Assembly (NCBI GenBank): GCA_963795835.1
Contig: CAWCJC010000009.1
Location: forward strand, 682,001 to 746,000
DNA from: JALYXI01 sp963795835
Lineage (GTDB): Bacteria > Acidobacteriota > Terriglobia > Bryobacterales > Bryobacteraceae
Length of the DNA stretch: 64,000 nt
Reading direction: 5' to 3'
The notes under the pieces were generated by a model. That model saw nothing but the letters and a program-made list of their open reading frames with translations, ran no database searches and had not been told where the DNA came from. The position numbers were made by a program, and so were the translations under genes. Below, one piece after another: positions 1 through 8,385 of the stretch. How positions within the stretch are numbered: position 1 is the stretch's first letter; each line of letters opens with the position of its first letter.

Positions 1-483
1 CTTGTGGGCTACGGCCTCCAGCTTCGGGAAAAACAGAAAACCAAGCGCATTTACGGCCTCATCGAAACCCAGTTCCGCAACTCGTTCGAGAAAGCCGCTC
101 ACGCGAAAGGCATCACTGGCGAAAACCTGCTCGCCACCATGGAAAAGCGCCTCGATAGCGTCATCTACCGTATGGGCCTCGCTACCTCCCGCGCGCAAGC
201 CCGGCAGGTTGTCCGCCACGGCCATATCGAGATCGCCGGCCGCAAGGTCGACATCCCTTCTTATATCGTCAAGCCCGGAGAAGAGATCGGCGTCCGCGAA
301 ACCAGCAAGAACAATCCCACCATCCTCGGAGCCCGCGATGCAACGGCGCACGCACCCGCCCCGTCCTGGATGGAGGTAGACCGCGACGCTCTCAAAGGCC
401 GCATCATCAGCAACCCCAAACGCGACGAGCTTACGCAAATTCCCATCAACGAACAGCTCATCGTGGAACTGTATTCGAAGTAA
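1..483 (+). CDS. rpsD: 30S ribosomal protein S4, N-terminus cut by window edge
   Basis: S4 binds 16S rRNA early in small-subunit assembly. The reading frame is open from base 1, and the visible 160 or so residues cover the YGLQLREKQK segment, the S4 RNA-binding domain (ARQVVRHGHIEIAGRKVDIPS) and the usual C-terminal end. S4 is normally about 205 residues, so roughly the first 45 (the zinc-ribbon-like N-terminus) lie upstream of the window. The GTG at position 4 falls inside a conserved stretch and is not the real start. It is followed 17 bases later by rpoA, the standard order at the end of the alpha operon. In many bacteria S4 also represses its own operon; no such site can be judged here. 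Confidence 0.97.
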   Translation, partial: LVGYGLQLREKQKTKRIYGLIETQFRNSFEKAAHAKGITGENLLATMEKRLDSVIYRMGLATSRAQARQVVRHGHIEIAGRKVDIPSYIVKPGEEIGVRETSKNNPTILGARDATAHAPAPSWMEVDRDALKGRIISNPKRDELTQIPINEQLIVELYSK

Positions 484-500
484 GGAGTCCCAACAAAACT

Positions 501-1541
501 ATGTTTAAAGGCTTCCAAAAACCCAAGCGGCTGGTGGCGAACACCGAAACGCTCACGGAACGGTACGGCAGCTTCACCGCCCAGCCGTTTCAACGCGGCT
601 TCGGCACCACAGTCGGTAACAGCTTGCGCCGCGTCCTTCTGAGCTCGATTGAAGGCGCGGCCATCACTGCTGTCCGCATCGAAGGCGCGGACCACGAGTT
701 CTCCCCCATTCCCGGCGTCGTCGAAGATGCCACAGACATCATCCTGAATCTGAAGCAAATTCCCTTTAAGGTCATGGGCGAAGGCGTCAAAACCGTTCGT
801 CTTTCGATCGATCAATCGGGCGATGTTCTGTCCGGCCAGATTCAGACCGATCACGACGTAGAAGTGCTGGACCGTAACCTGCATGTCGCCACCGTCTCCG
901 AAGGCGGTAAGCTCAACGTCGAAATGCGGCTGCGCACCGGCCGCGGTTATGTTTCGGCCGACAAGAATTTCGATGAAGATTTAGCTGTCGGCTTCATTCC
1001 CATCGATAGCGTTCATTCGCCCGTCCGCAAAGTCAATTTCTCCGTTGAGGCCGCTCGCCTGGGCCAGATGACCGATTACGACAAGCTTACGCTCGAAGTC
1101 TGGACCAATGGCGCCGTCAGCCCGCAGGATTCCATCGGCTATGCCGCCAAGCTCCTCAAAGATCACATGTCCATCTTCATCAACTTCGAAGAAGTCGCCG
1201 AAGCCACCGAAGAGACCGCCGAGCGCGGCATGGATAAGATCGGCGACCAGCTCAACCGCTCCGTCGAAGAGCTGGAGCTCTCGGTTCGTTCTTACAACTG
1301 TCTCAAGAACGCCAACATTCAAACCATTGGCGAACTGGTCCAGAAGAGCGAGTCTGAGATGCTGCGCACCAAGAACTTCGGCCGCAAATCGCTAAACGAA
1401 ATTAAAGAAATCCTGGGCACCATGGGCCTGGGGCTCGGCATGCGCCCCGATGCGTCGGGACGTCTGGTTGCCGCCCCACCCCCGCCCCCCGGCTCTGTAC
1501 AGGAATCGGAACTCGATGAGGAGGGTCAGCAGTTCGAATGA
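501..1541 (+). CDS. rpoA: DNA-directed RNA polymerase subunit alpha
   Basis: The alpha subunit dimerises to seed RNA polymerase assembly and contacts upstream promoter DNA and activators. The 346-residue length is slightly above the usual 310-340. The N-terminal assembly domain covers about residues 1-235 and carries the RGFGTTVGNSLRRVLLSS motif. The C-terminal domain covers about 250-320, with LELSVRSYNCLKNANIQTIGE and the helix-hairpin-helix around KNFGRKSLNEIKEIL. A short Pro- and acid-rich tail after residue 325 explains the extra length. AAGGAG lies about 15 bases before the ATG. The stop overlaps the rplQ start as ATGA, giving translational coupling. Confidence 0.98.
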   Translation: MFKGFQKPKRLVANTETLTERYGSFTAQPFQRGFGTTVGNSLRRVLLSSIEGAAITAVRIEGADHEFSPIPGVVEDATDIILNLKQIPFKVMGEGVKTVRLSIDQSGDVLSGQIQTDHDVEVLDRNLHVATVSEGGKLNVEMRLRTGRGYVSADKNFDEDLAVGFIPIDSVHSPVRKVNFSVEAARLGQMTDYDKLTLEVWTNGAVSPQDSIGYAAKLLKDHMSIFINFEEVAEATEETAERGMDKIGDQLNRSVEELELSVRSYNCLKNANIQTIGELVQKSESEMLRTKNFGRKSLNEIKEILGTMGLGLGMRPDASGRLVAAPPPPPGSVQESELDEEGQQFE

Positions 1542-1984
1542 GACACCGCGTAGGTACCGTTAAACTCAAGCGCGATGTCGGCGCCCGCAATTCGCTTTTC
1601 AAGAATCTGGTCACCAGCGTCATCGAACATGAGCGCGTGGTCACCACGGTTCCCAAAGCGAAAGCCATCAAGCCGATGGTGGACCAGATGATCACGCTTG
1701 CGAAGCGCGATTCTCTGCACGCCCGGCGTCAGGCAGCCGCGTTCCTCGAAACGCCGAAGTCCGTGAAGAAGCTGTTTGAAACCCTGGGTGCCCGCTTCGG
1801 CCAGCGTCAGGGTGGCTACACTCGAATCATTCGTCTCGGCTTCCGCAAGGGCGATGGCGCCGAACAGGCCATGATCGAACTGGTCGGTTCGGAACTCGTC
1901 AAGCGTTCCGCCGAACGCGCGAAGCGCAAAGAGGAACGTCTCAAGGCTCAGCGCGAAGGTACGGAAGAAGAGCAAGGTTCGTAA
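1538..1984 (+). CDS. rplQ: 50S ribosomal protein L17
   Basis: L17 is a large-subunit protein near the exit-tunnel region. The N-terminus MRHRVGTVKLKRDVGARNSLFKNL is the family signature (usually MRHR...LGR...HR.ALLRNL), followed by the conserved VPKAKAIKPMVDQMITLAKRD. The C-terminal 40 residues are a charged, Lys/Arg/Glu-rich extension ending in a Glu-rich tail, making 148 residues against about 120 in Escherichia coli. Coupled to rpoA by a 4-base overlap; it closes the ribosomal operon in the usual order. Confidence 0.97.
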   Translation: MRHRVGTVKLKRDVGARNSLFKNLVTSVIEHERVVTTVPKAKAIKPMVDQMITLAKRDSLHARRQAAAFLETPKSVKKLFETLGARFGQRQGGYTRIIRLGFRKGDGAEQAMIELVGSELVKRSAERAKRKEERLKAQREGTEEEQGS

Positions 1985-1988
1985 ATTT

Positions 1989-2222
1989 ATGGCGCGCGGT
2001 TGGGAAAGTAAATCGGTGGATGATCAGATCGCCGAAAAAATGTCCTCCCGCGCGCCCGCTTTCTTACCCCCTACCGCTCGTGAACAGGAGCGCGAGGGCT
2101 TAGCCCTCCAGCGTAAACGTATCCTCCTCGCCATTGGCGCGAGCACCAATCCCCGTTATATCTCCCAGCAAAAAGAAGCTCTCGCGTTTATCGATCAGAA
2201 GCTAGAACAGCTTGCCGATTAA
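1989..2222 (+). CDS. small conserved-looking protein after rplQ, unknown function
   Basis: This 77-residue ORF starts 4 bases after the rplQ stop in the same direction, so it is almost certainly co-transcribed with the ribosomal genes. It is soluble and charged, with no signal peptide or membrane segment. Two predicted helical parts are visible: residues 29-49 (AREQEREGLALQRKRILLAIG) and 57-76 (YISQQKEALAFIDQKLEQLA), which could form a helical hairpin. No domain is recognised. Codon use matches its neighbours, supporting a real gene. The end of the operon is about 30 bases from the convergent TadG-like gene; no clear terminator hairpin was found between them. Confidence 0.75.
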   Translation: MARGWESKSVDDQIAEKMSSRAPAFLPPTAREQEREGLALQRKRILLAIGASTNPRYISQQKEALAFIDQKLEQLAD

Positions 2223-2254
2223 GAACTGAAATCTGTTCGTTCCTGCCTGGCGGT

Positions 2255-3598
2255 CTACTGGATCAGAGCGGTATACAAAGCGGCACCACTGCCCGTAGCC
2301 GGTCCGCTCAGTGAAACGAAGAAACCTGCTCCGCCCGTAATAGTAATCGTGCGTGCAATCACCTTGCCGGTGAAAGGGGTGGGCGCACTTCCTCCATTGA
2401 TCTTCAAGGGGGACGTGGGGAAATACAAGGAACCGGTAAGTCCGGGGTTTGTGTTTCCGTTGATGATATTGTCAGAAGCCGAAGTAATCGACCGATCTTG
2501 AAAAATAAGCATTCCGCTGTAAGTTCCCGATGTGGGAGCTGAGAGATTCACAGTGGAATTGCCTGTAATGACAATCGGGCCGTAGGAATACCCATTTGAG
2601 GTGTTATAGATCATCACTCCCGAACCCGACAAAGACGCATTCGCACTGGAAATCTTAAGCCCCCCGCCATTCAGGATGTAATTGCCCGGCGAGAGTGTGA
2701 CCTGAGATTGCCCTGAGATGCTGATGCCTCCACAGTAGACGCCCGGGTATAACGTTACCGAACCCCCGCTGATGTTGAGGGCGCCCGTCGATTGCCCACA
2801 ACCTGAATAGGCCGGCGCCGGTAGGGTAGCGAACGGGTCCGCCACCCTGTTCTGATTGGTAACTGGTAAGCTCGGGTTGAAATAGCAATTCTGCCCCACG
2901 TTACAGTTCTTGTAGTTTCCAACTAGATCGATCAGCGGAGCAGTGATACTTCCTTGTCCCGCTACATCCAACGCGCCTGCGCTATTAGAATCCACGTAAA
3001 CACCGCAGCTGGTCTGGACACTCCCTCCCCCTGCCACGGTGAAACTGCCGCTCGCGTGTGGGTCTAATGCATAGACGCAGTTGGAGACTGGCTTTCTAAA
3101 CACTCCAGCCGTAGCTTGGGCTGCAACTCCGCCAGACGTGTGGTTTCCTAACATCCCGGAGAAGAGTTGGACATTCTGTTCCGTGATGGTGACGGTAACC
3201 CAGTAAAGCGTACTAACGCCGGTTACGGTAGGCGGAGGAGTCAATCCGCTGGCAATCCTGACAGATTGCGAGCCGCTGTTCCTGAATCCATTCGCCGCGG
3301 CGTACAAGCAACCAGACGTAATGTTCGTATCGGGCGGGGTTGCTGAGGTTGCCGGGCACGCAGTCGCCGCTTGGCATACCGCAGTTGTGCAGGAAACATT
3401 AGGATCCGTCATAGCGGAGCTTGAGGCGGCCAGTGCCGCTGCCTCGGCGGCGCTTTGGGCCGCCTGAATACGAAAATAGGACCATCCAAGGTCAACGGCC
3501 AGCCCGATCATCCCAAGGATCATAGCGAGTGAGAACGTGACAAGAATCAGCGCTTGGCCCGCTTGATTCTTGTTTCTCAATGGCGATTTGCTGGCCAA
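2255..3598 (-). CDS. TadE/TadG-like pseudopilin-type protein with C-terminal beta-rich region
   Basis: Residues 14-55 form one hydrophobic segment followed by an Ala-rich helix (GQALILVTFSLAMILGMIGLAVDLG, then QAAQSAAEAAALAA), the signature of the Putative Flp pilus-assembly TadE/G-like N-terminus. The remaining 390 residues are Gly/Ser/Asn/Thr-rich, with short repeats such as ISGGSVTLYPGVYCGGISISG that suggest a right-handed beta-helix or other beta-solenoid exposed outside the cell. Six or more cysteines in residues 70-110 and 170-290 may form disulfides. No other tad genes (cpaF, tadB, tadC) are nearby, so it is an isolated member. In this family the hydrophobic N-terminus anchors the protein in the inner membrane; the substrate or partner is unknown. 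Confidence 0.8.
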   Translation of the reverse strand: MASKSPLRNKNQAGQALILVTFSLAMILGMIGLAVDLGWSYFRIQAAQSAAEAAALAASSSAMTDPNVSCTTAVCQAATACPATSATPPDTNITSGCLYAAANGFRNSGSQSVRIASGLTPPPTVTGVSTLYWVTVTITEQNVQLFSGMLGNHTSGGVAAQATAGVFRKPVSNCVYALDPHASGSFTVAGGGSVQTSCGVYVDSNSAGALDVAGQGSITAPLIDLVGNYKNCNVGQNCYFNPSLPVTNQNRVADPFATLPAPAYSGCGQSTGALNISGGSVTLYPGVYCGGISISGQSQVTLSPGNYILNGGGLKISSANASLSGSGVMIYNTSNGYSYGPIVITGNSTVNLSAPTSGTYSGMLIFQDRSITSASDNIINGNTNPGLTGSLYFPTSPLKINGGSAPTPFTGKVIARTITITGGAGFFVSLSGPATGSGAALYTALIQ

Positions 3599-3683
3599 AC
3601 TTGGTCCTGAACATAAGATGGCACCAAACCAAAAGAATCAACAGTGCCTTTTGGTCGGTATACGATCGGGTACTAAGTATTAC

Positions 3684-4835
3684 CTACACCGCTTGCAAAA
3701 TCAGACACTTCAGGTAATGCGTTTCCGGTACCGTGAGCAGCACCGGATGGTCCGGTGCCTGCGTTCGCCGATCCAGCACCCGCAGCGTTTTCCCTGCATC
3801 CAGCGATGCCGCGGCGACCACTTCGAATAACTCAGCCTCGCTCACGTGATGCGAACAGGAACACGTCACCAGCACGCCCCCCGGCTCCAACAATTTCAGC
3901 GCGCGCAGGTTGATCTCTTTGTAGCCCCGCAGCGCGCCTTCCACCTTGCTCCGCGACTTGGTAAACGCCGGCGGATCCAGCACCACCGTTCCATACCGCT
4001 TGCCCGTGTTCGCCAAAACGTCGAACACATCCGCTTCCCGGAACTCCACGTTCCCAATCCCATTCAACTCCGCATTCGCCCTTGCCGCCGCCACCGCCGC
4101 GGAACTGGTGTCCAGTCCCTCCACGTGTTCGCAAACGCCCGCCAGGTGCAATGCAAAGCCCCCGGAGGACGTAAAGCAATCCAGTGCTTGCCCCCCCGCA
4201 TACCGCGCCGCCGCCAGGTAGTTTTCGCGCTGATCGAGATAGATACCGGTCTTCTGCCCATGCTCCAGACTTACCAGCCAGCGCAGCCCGTTTAGTTCGA
4301 TTTCCACCTGGGCCGGAACCTGCCCGCGCAACACCCGAGTCTCCCGAGCCAAACCTTCGTGCGATCTCACCGCGGCGTCGTTCCGCGCCACAATACCCGC
4401 CGGCGAAAACAGCTCGTCCAGCACGCCGGTAATCGTCTCTGACGCCCGGTCCATCGCCTGATCCAACATCTGCACCGTAAAATAATCGCCATAGCGATCA
4501 ATCACCAGCGCGGGAAGGAAGTCTGCCTCGCCGTGAACCAGGCGGTAGCTGGTCGCGCCTAGCAGCGTCTGCTGCCGCAGTCGCAACGCGGCTACAATGC
4601 GATCCCGAAAAAACTCCTGCCCCACTTCAATGTTCTTCCGCGAAAGCATGCGCAGCGTGATCTGCGATGTCGAACTATAGTGTGCGGTCCCAAGCGGGCG
4701 TCCATTGCGTTCAGCCACCAGCACGGAATCGCCTGGCTTAGCTTCACCGCGTTCCACCACATCGCTTGTGAAGATCCATGGGTGCCCGCTCTCCACCCGC
4801 CCGGCAGCTTTCTTGTTAACGATAACGGTATGCAA
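3684..4835 (-). CDS. rlmI: class I rRNA m5C methyltransferase, RlmI-like
   Basis: The family methylates a cytosine of 23S rRNA (C1962 in Escherichia coli) using SAM. The 383-residue protein has a PUA-like N-terminus (about 1-75, with HPWIFTSDV), the central RlmI domain, and a Rossmann methyltransferase domain from about 195. Visible motifs are LDQREN (200-205), the SAM loop DCFTSSGGF (219-227), the DPPAFTKS active-site motif (287-294) and TCSCSHHV (324-331), whose Cys325 or Cys327 is the expected catalytic nucleophile. Length and motif order match the family. It lies directly beside the aldose epimerase gene with no spacer, on the same strand. Confidence 0.93.
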   Translation of the reverse strand: MHTVIVNKKAAGRVESGHPWIFTSDVVERGEAKPGDSVLVAERNGRPLGTAHYSSTSQITLRMLSRKNIEVGQEFFRDRIVAALRLRQQTLLGATSYRLVHGEADFLPALVIDRYGDYFTVQMLDQAMDRASETITGVLDELFSPAGIVARNDAAVRSHEGLARETRVLRGQVPAQVEIELNGLRWLVSLEHGQKTGIYLDQRENYLAAARYAGGQALDCFTSSGGFALHLAGVCEHVEGLDTSSAAVAAARANAELNGIGNVEFREADVFDVLANTGKRYGTVVLDPPAFTKSRSKVEGALRGYKEINLRALKLLEPGGVLVTCSCSHHVSEAELFEVVAAASLDAGKTLRVLDRRTQAPDHPVLLTVPETHYLKCLILQAV

Positions 4836-5873
4836 CTAGAAACCGCTGGGGCGGATGCGGAAACTCTCCCGCCATTCCCCGCCGGGCGCCACGCTTTGCA
4901 GGCCATTGTATTTGCCCGCATGATGAAGGTTCATGGCGTTGGTCAACCCGGCCATCGGCTCAAAGCAGATGAAGCTCTTGCCCGGAGGCGCATAGACCAC
5001 GGCCACCGGATACTTCGCCCCATAAACCACGGTGATCTTCTCTTTCTTACCTTCCACCGAGAACTCCGCGTTTGGAGCGAGTCCAATGAAAACATCATCC
5101 AACTGCTGGCCCGCAAGCGGATAAGGGTCCGGCAGGTTCATGGGCGTGCGCTCGCCCGTGGGCACCAGGACCTTCGACAACACGACATGCTCCTTTGCGG
5201 GCAGATGCGCTTTCCACTGGTCGCGCGGCGCGTCATCCAACTGGAAGTAAGGGTGGAAGCCGATCGAAACCGGCATCGGCTCCGCGCTCAAATTCTTCAG
5301 AACGGTTTCCACTTCTAGCTCGCCATCGTGCAGCCGGTAAGTCATCTCAATCGTATGCGCGAACGGAAATTGCGCCATCAGTTCAGGATGTTTCCAGAAT
5401 TCCAGTCGGCTGGTCACATGAGCGCCGTTCCCATCCGCCTTCGCCTCCACCACGGTCCAAAGCGCGGAATACGAAAGCAGCCCATGGATCGGCAAGCCGT
5501 TCGGGTCCTTGTGAACATTACCTAGCGCTTCGTTCAACGCGAACTTCTTCCCGTTTGCATAGAAGGCCATCTGGTCCAACCGGTTTGCCCAGGGACCCAG
5601 AAACGGAACGCCGCACAAGCCGGGATTCTTCTGAAACTCCGCCAGCGACTTGTACGGAAAATACAGAATCGCTTTCCCGTTCACCTTCATGTCGTAGGCG
5701 ATGTTGCCCACCGAAGGAACGATCGAGACTTCCGTCTTCTTCGCACTGTCGCGAAGATGCACAACCTCAATTCCGTCCACCGCCGCGCGATCCGCGGCAT
5801 ATTGCGCTGCTTCTGCATTCACCATAAAGAAGGAAACGAAAATTACTGAAACGAACGAAGCCGCAGGCCGCAA
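4836..5873 (-). CDS. exported aldose 1-epimerase family protein
   Basis: Aldose epimerases interconvert alpha and beta anomers of sugars. The family is shown by the GVPFLGPWANRLDQ motif, PIHGLLSYSALW (substrate His), SIGFHPYFQL (second catalytic His) and FEPMAGLTNAMN, whose Glu is the expected base. The longest frame starts at 5975, well inside the upstream gene. A TTG at 5871-5873, just after that gene's stop, gives a start followed by RPAASFVSVIFVSFFMVNAEA, a plausible signal peptide, so a periplasmic or secreted location is inferred. The internal ATG at 5822 would remove most of the signal. Mutarotation of sugars released outside the cell is a reasonable role. Confidence 0.88.
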   Translation of the reverse strand: MRPAASFVSVIFVSFFMVNAEAAQYAADRAAVDGIEVVHLRDSAKKTEVSIVPSVGNIAYDMKVNGKAILYFPYKSLAEFQKNPGLCGVPFLGPWANRLDQMAFYANGKKFALNEALGNVHKDPNGLPIHGLLSYSALWTVVEAKADGNGAHVTSRLEFWKHPELMAQFPFAHTIEMTYRLHDGELEVETVLKNLSAEPMPVSIGFHPYFQLDDAPRDQWKAHLPAKEHVVLSKVLVPTGERTPMNLPDPYPLAGQQLDDVFIGLAPNAEFSVEGKKEKITVVYGAKYPVAVVYAPPGKSFICFEPMAGLTNAMNLHHAGKYNGLQSVAPGGEWRESFRIRPSGF

Positions 5874-5875
5874 AA

Positions 5876-6292
5876 CTACTCGTTGGACGCTGGATCGATC
5901 AGGTCGAGCCGCGTCTCCGCCTGACAACACATGCAAGGGCCGGGGCTGTAGGTTCGAATGGAGCATACGTCGCAATAGTATGTCACGCGGAAGCGCTTTG
6001 CGCCGTCCCGCACCACCATGGGGCGGGTTTCAATGGGGTCGATCAGGAAGCCACTGGTTCCGGTAAAGTGTCCCTTGGCTTCGAACACTCTGCCGTTCAA
6101 ACGGCCATCATGCAGGATCTTATCTGTCGGCGTATCGCCGGAAACAGGTACCAGGCCCTTCTCTGTTTGAAGGAGCGTTTCCCCGTTCCTCTGCACCAGC
6201 TGGCCGCTGATCATCTGCGGCTGTGCCGCACCTTGCGCGAACCCGAAAGGGACCGCACACGCCGCCAGCAGAACCGAACGCCGCCCAATCAT
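5876..6292 (-). CDS. secreted protein with C-terminal CxxC/CxCC cluster, unknown function
   Basis: The 138-residue protein begins with an Arg-Arg signal (MIGRRSVLLAACAVPFGFAQG), so it is exported, possibly by Tat or Sec. The middle 70 residues look like a small beta-barrel (MISGQLVQRNGETLLQTEKG, then LNGRVFEAKGHF). The C-terminus carries YYCDVCSIRTYSPGPCMCCQAE: five cysteines in a compact CxxC...CxCC pattern that could bind a metal or form disulfides. No named family is recognised. It ends 2 bases before the TTG start of the epimerase gene and probably shares its transcript. Its start codon abuts the divergent PQQ dehydrogenase gene, so the promoters of the two genes must lie inside each other's 5' regions. 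Confidence 0.72.
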   Translation of the reverse strand: MIGRRSVLLAACAVPFGFAQGAAQPQMISGQLVQRNGETLLQTEKGLVPVSGDTPTDKILHDGRLNGRVFEAKGHFTGTSGFLIDPIETRPMVVRDGAKRFRVTYYCDVCSIRTYSPGPCMCCQAETRLDLIDPASNE

Positions 6293-6311
6293 GCTACTAG
6301 TTTATAACGTA

Positions 6312-8385
6312 ATGTTTGTTCGCCTCTTCCTTCCGTTGCTTCTCTGCGCCCTGTCAGCCGATGCCATGGCCGCCGCTGTTGCCGACACCGTGGCCAATGT
6401 AGACTGGCCCGTCAACGGAGGCATCGGCAACATCCGCTATACAACGCTCACCCAAGTCACGCCGAAGAACGTCGGCCAGCTGAAAGTCGCTTGGACTTAC
6501 GACGCCCATGATGCCTTTCAGGATTCCGAGATGCAGAGCAACCCCATCGTCGTCGAGGGCGTGCTCTACGCCACCACGCCGAAGCTGCGCGTCATCGCGG
6601 TCAACGCGGCCACGGGCGCGGAGATCTGGTCCTTCGATCCAGCAAACGGCGCAGCGCCGCAACGCCGCTATCGCCATCGCGGCGTCACCGTCGACAAAGA
6701 CCGCGTGTTCTTTACGCATCGCAACTTTCTCTGGGCCTTGAACCGCAAAACGGGCAAGCCGATTCCCAGCTTCGGCAAAGAGGGCAAGATCGATCTGCGC
6801 GAAGGTCTCGACCGGCCCGCGGAATCGCTCAGCGTCAGCGCCAGTAGCCCCGGCGTCATCTTCGAAGACATGATCATCCTGGGCAGCACCGTGCCGGAGA
6901 CGCTTCCGGGGTCGCCCGGACACATCCGCGCCTATGACACGACAACCGGAAAAATGCGCTGGATCTTCCACACCATCCCGCATCCCGGTGAGTTCGGTTA
7001 TGACACGTGGCCCAAGGACGCCTGGAAGATCTCCGGCGGCGCCAATGCATGGGCAGGCCTGAGCGTCGATGCAAAGCTGGGCATGATCTTCGCGGCCACC
7101 GGTTCAGCATCGTTTGATTTTTATGGGGCGAACCGCATCGGGGACAATCTGTTCGCGAATTGCGTGCTCGCGCTCGATGCTCGCACCGGCAAACGCGTCT
7201 GGCACTTCCAGGGCGTCAAGCATGACGTCTGGGATTTTGACTTTCCCGCGTCGCCCAGCCTAGTCACCGTCACGCGCGACGGCAAGAAAGTGGACGCCGT
7301 CGCGCAGATCACCAAGACCGGCTATGTCTATGTGCTGGACCGCAAGACTGGCGCGCCGCTGTTTCCCGTGAAGGACCGCCCGGCCCCCGCCTCGAAGCTG
7401 GAAGGCGAGGTGCTCTCCGCCACGCAACCCTACCCCGTAAAGCCTCCGCCTTTCACGCGCCAGAACTTCACGGAAGACATGATCACCAATCGCACGCCCC
7501 AGGCGCACGCGGCTGTGCTCCAGAAATTCAAGAGCATCGATTCCAACGGCATGTATACGCCGCCCAGCACCCGCGGCACCCTGCTCTTTCCCGGCACAGA
7601 TGGCGGCGGCGAATGGGGCGGCGCAGCGTACGATCCTGAAACCGGTTTGCTCTACGTCAACTCGAATGAGCAGCCCTGGATTATCCGCATGGTCACTCAT
7701 GACACAACGTCGCTTTACAAGAACAACTGTGGCGGCTGCCACGGCGACGACCTGAAAGGCGCTCCGCCCACCTTCCCTTCGCTTGTCGATATCGGGAAGC
7801 GCCGCTCGCGCGCGGAGTTGACCGCCGTCATCCGCGAAGGAACCGGCCGCATGCCCGGGTTCGATTACCTCGGCAAGAACATGGATGAAATCGTCGACTT
7901 TTTGATCACCGGCAAGGACACGGGAGTCAGCCGTCGAACACGACGCCAACTGGCTGAAGTACCGCAACGAAGGCTATATCCTGTTCCGTGATCCCGAGGG
8001 CTACCCGCCCACGACGCCGCCCTGGGGAACGCTGAACGCCATCGACCTGAACAAGGGCGAGATCCGCTGGCAGATTCCGTTCGGCGAATATCCAGAGCTG
8101 GTTGCCAAGGGAATCAAGGACACCGGCAGCGACAATTACGGCGGCCCCGTGGTCACCGCCAGCGGCCTGCTTTTTATCGGCGCCACCAGCTTCGACAAGA
8201 AGTTCCGCGCGTTCGATAAGCTGACCGGCAAACTGCTTTGGGAAACCACGCTCCCTGCGGCGGGCAATGCCACTCCCTCCGTTTACGAACTAAACGGCCG
8301 CGAGTACATCGTCATCGTCTGCGGAGGCGGCAAGAACGGAGCCGCATCGGGAAGCAGCATCGTCGCCTTCGCGCTGCCTCAGTGA
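6312..8385 (+). CDS. PQQ-dependent dehydrogenase with embedded cytochrome c domain (frameshifted)
   Basis: The product is a periplasmic quinoprotein that oxidises a sugar or alcohol and passes electrons to a c-type cytochrome. ATG at 6312 gives a signal peptide (MFVRLFLPLLLCALSADAMA); an earlier ATG at 6291 overlaps the divergent gene. Beta-propeller repeats such as AVNAATGAEIWSFDP, ALDARTGKRVWHFQ and DLNKGEIRWQIPFG are PQQ-propeller blades. A haem motif CGGCH (codon for the first Cys at 7728) sits between blades rather than at the end, in a roughly 75-residue cytochrome c insert with the distal Met in TGRMPGFDYL. The frame breaks near 7930-7940. After it the other frame continues with AVEHDANWLKYRNEGYILF and further blades to 8385. 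The full span has one base too many for a single frame. The substrate cannot be told. Confidence 0.88.
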
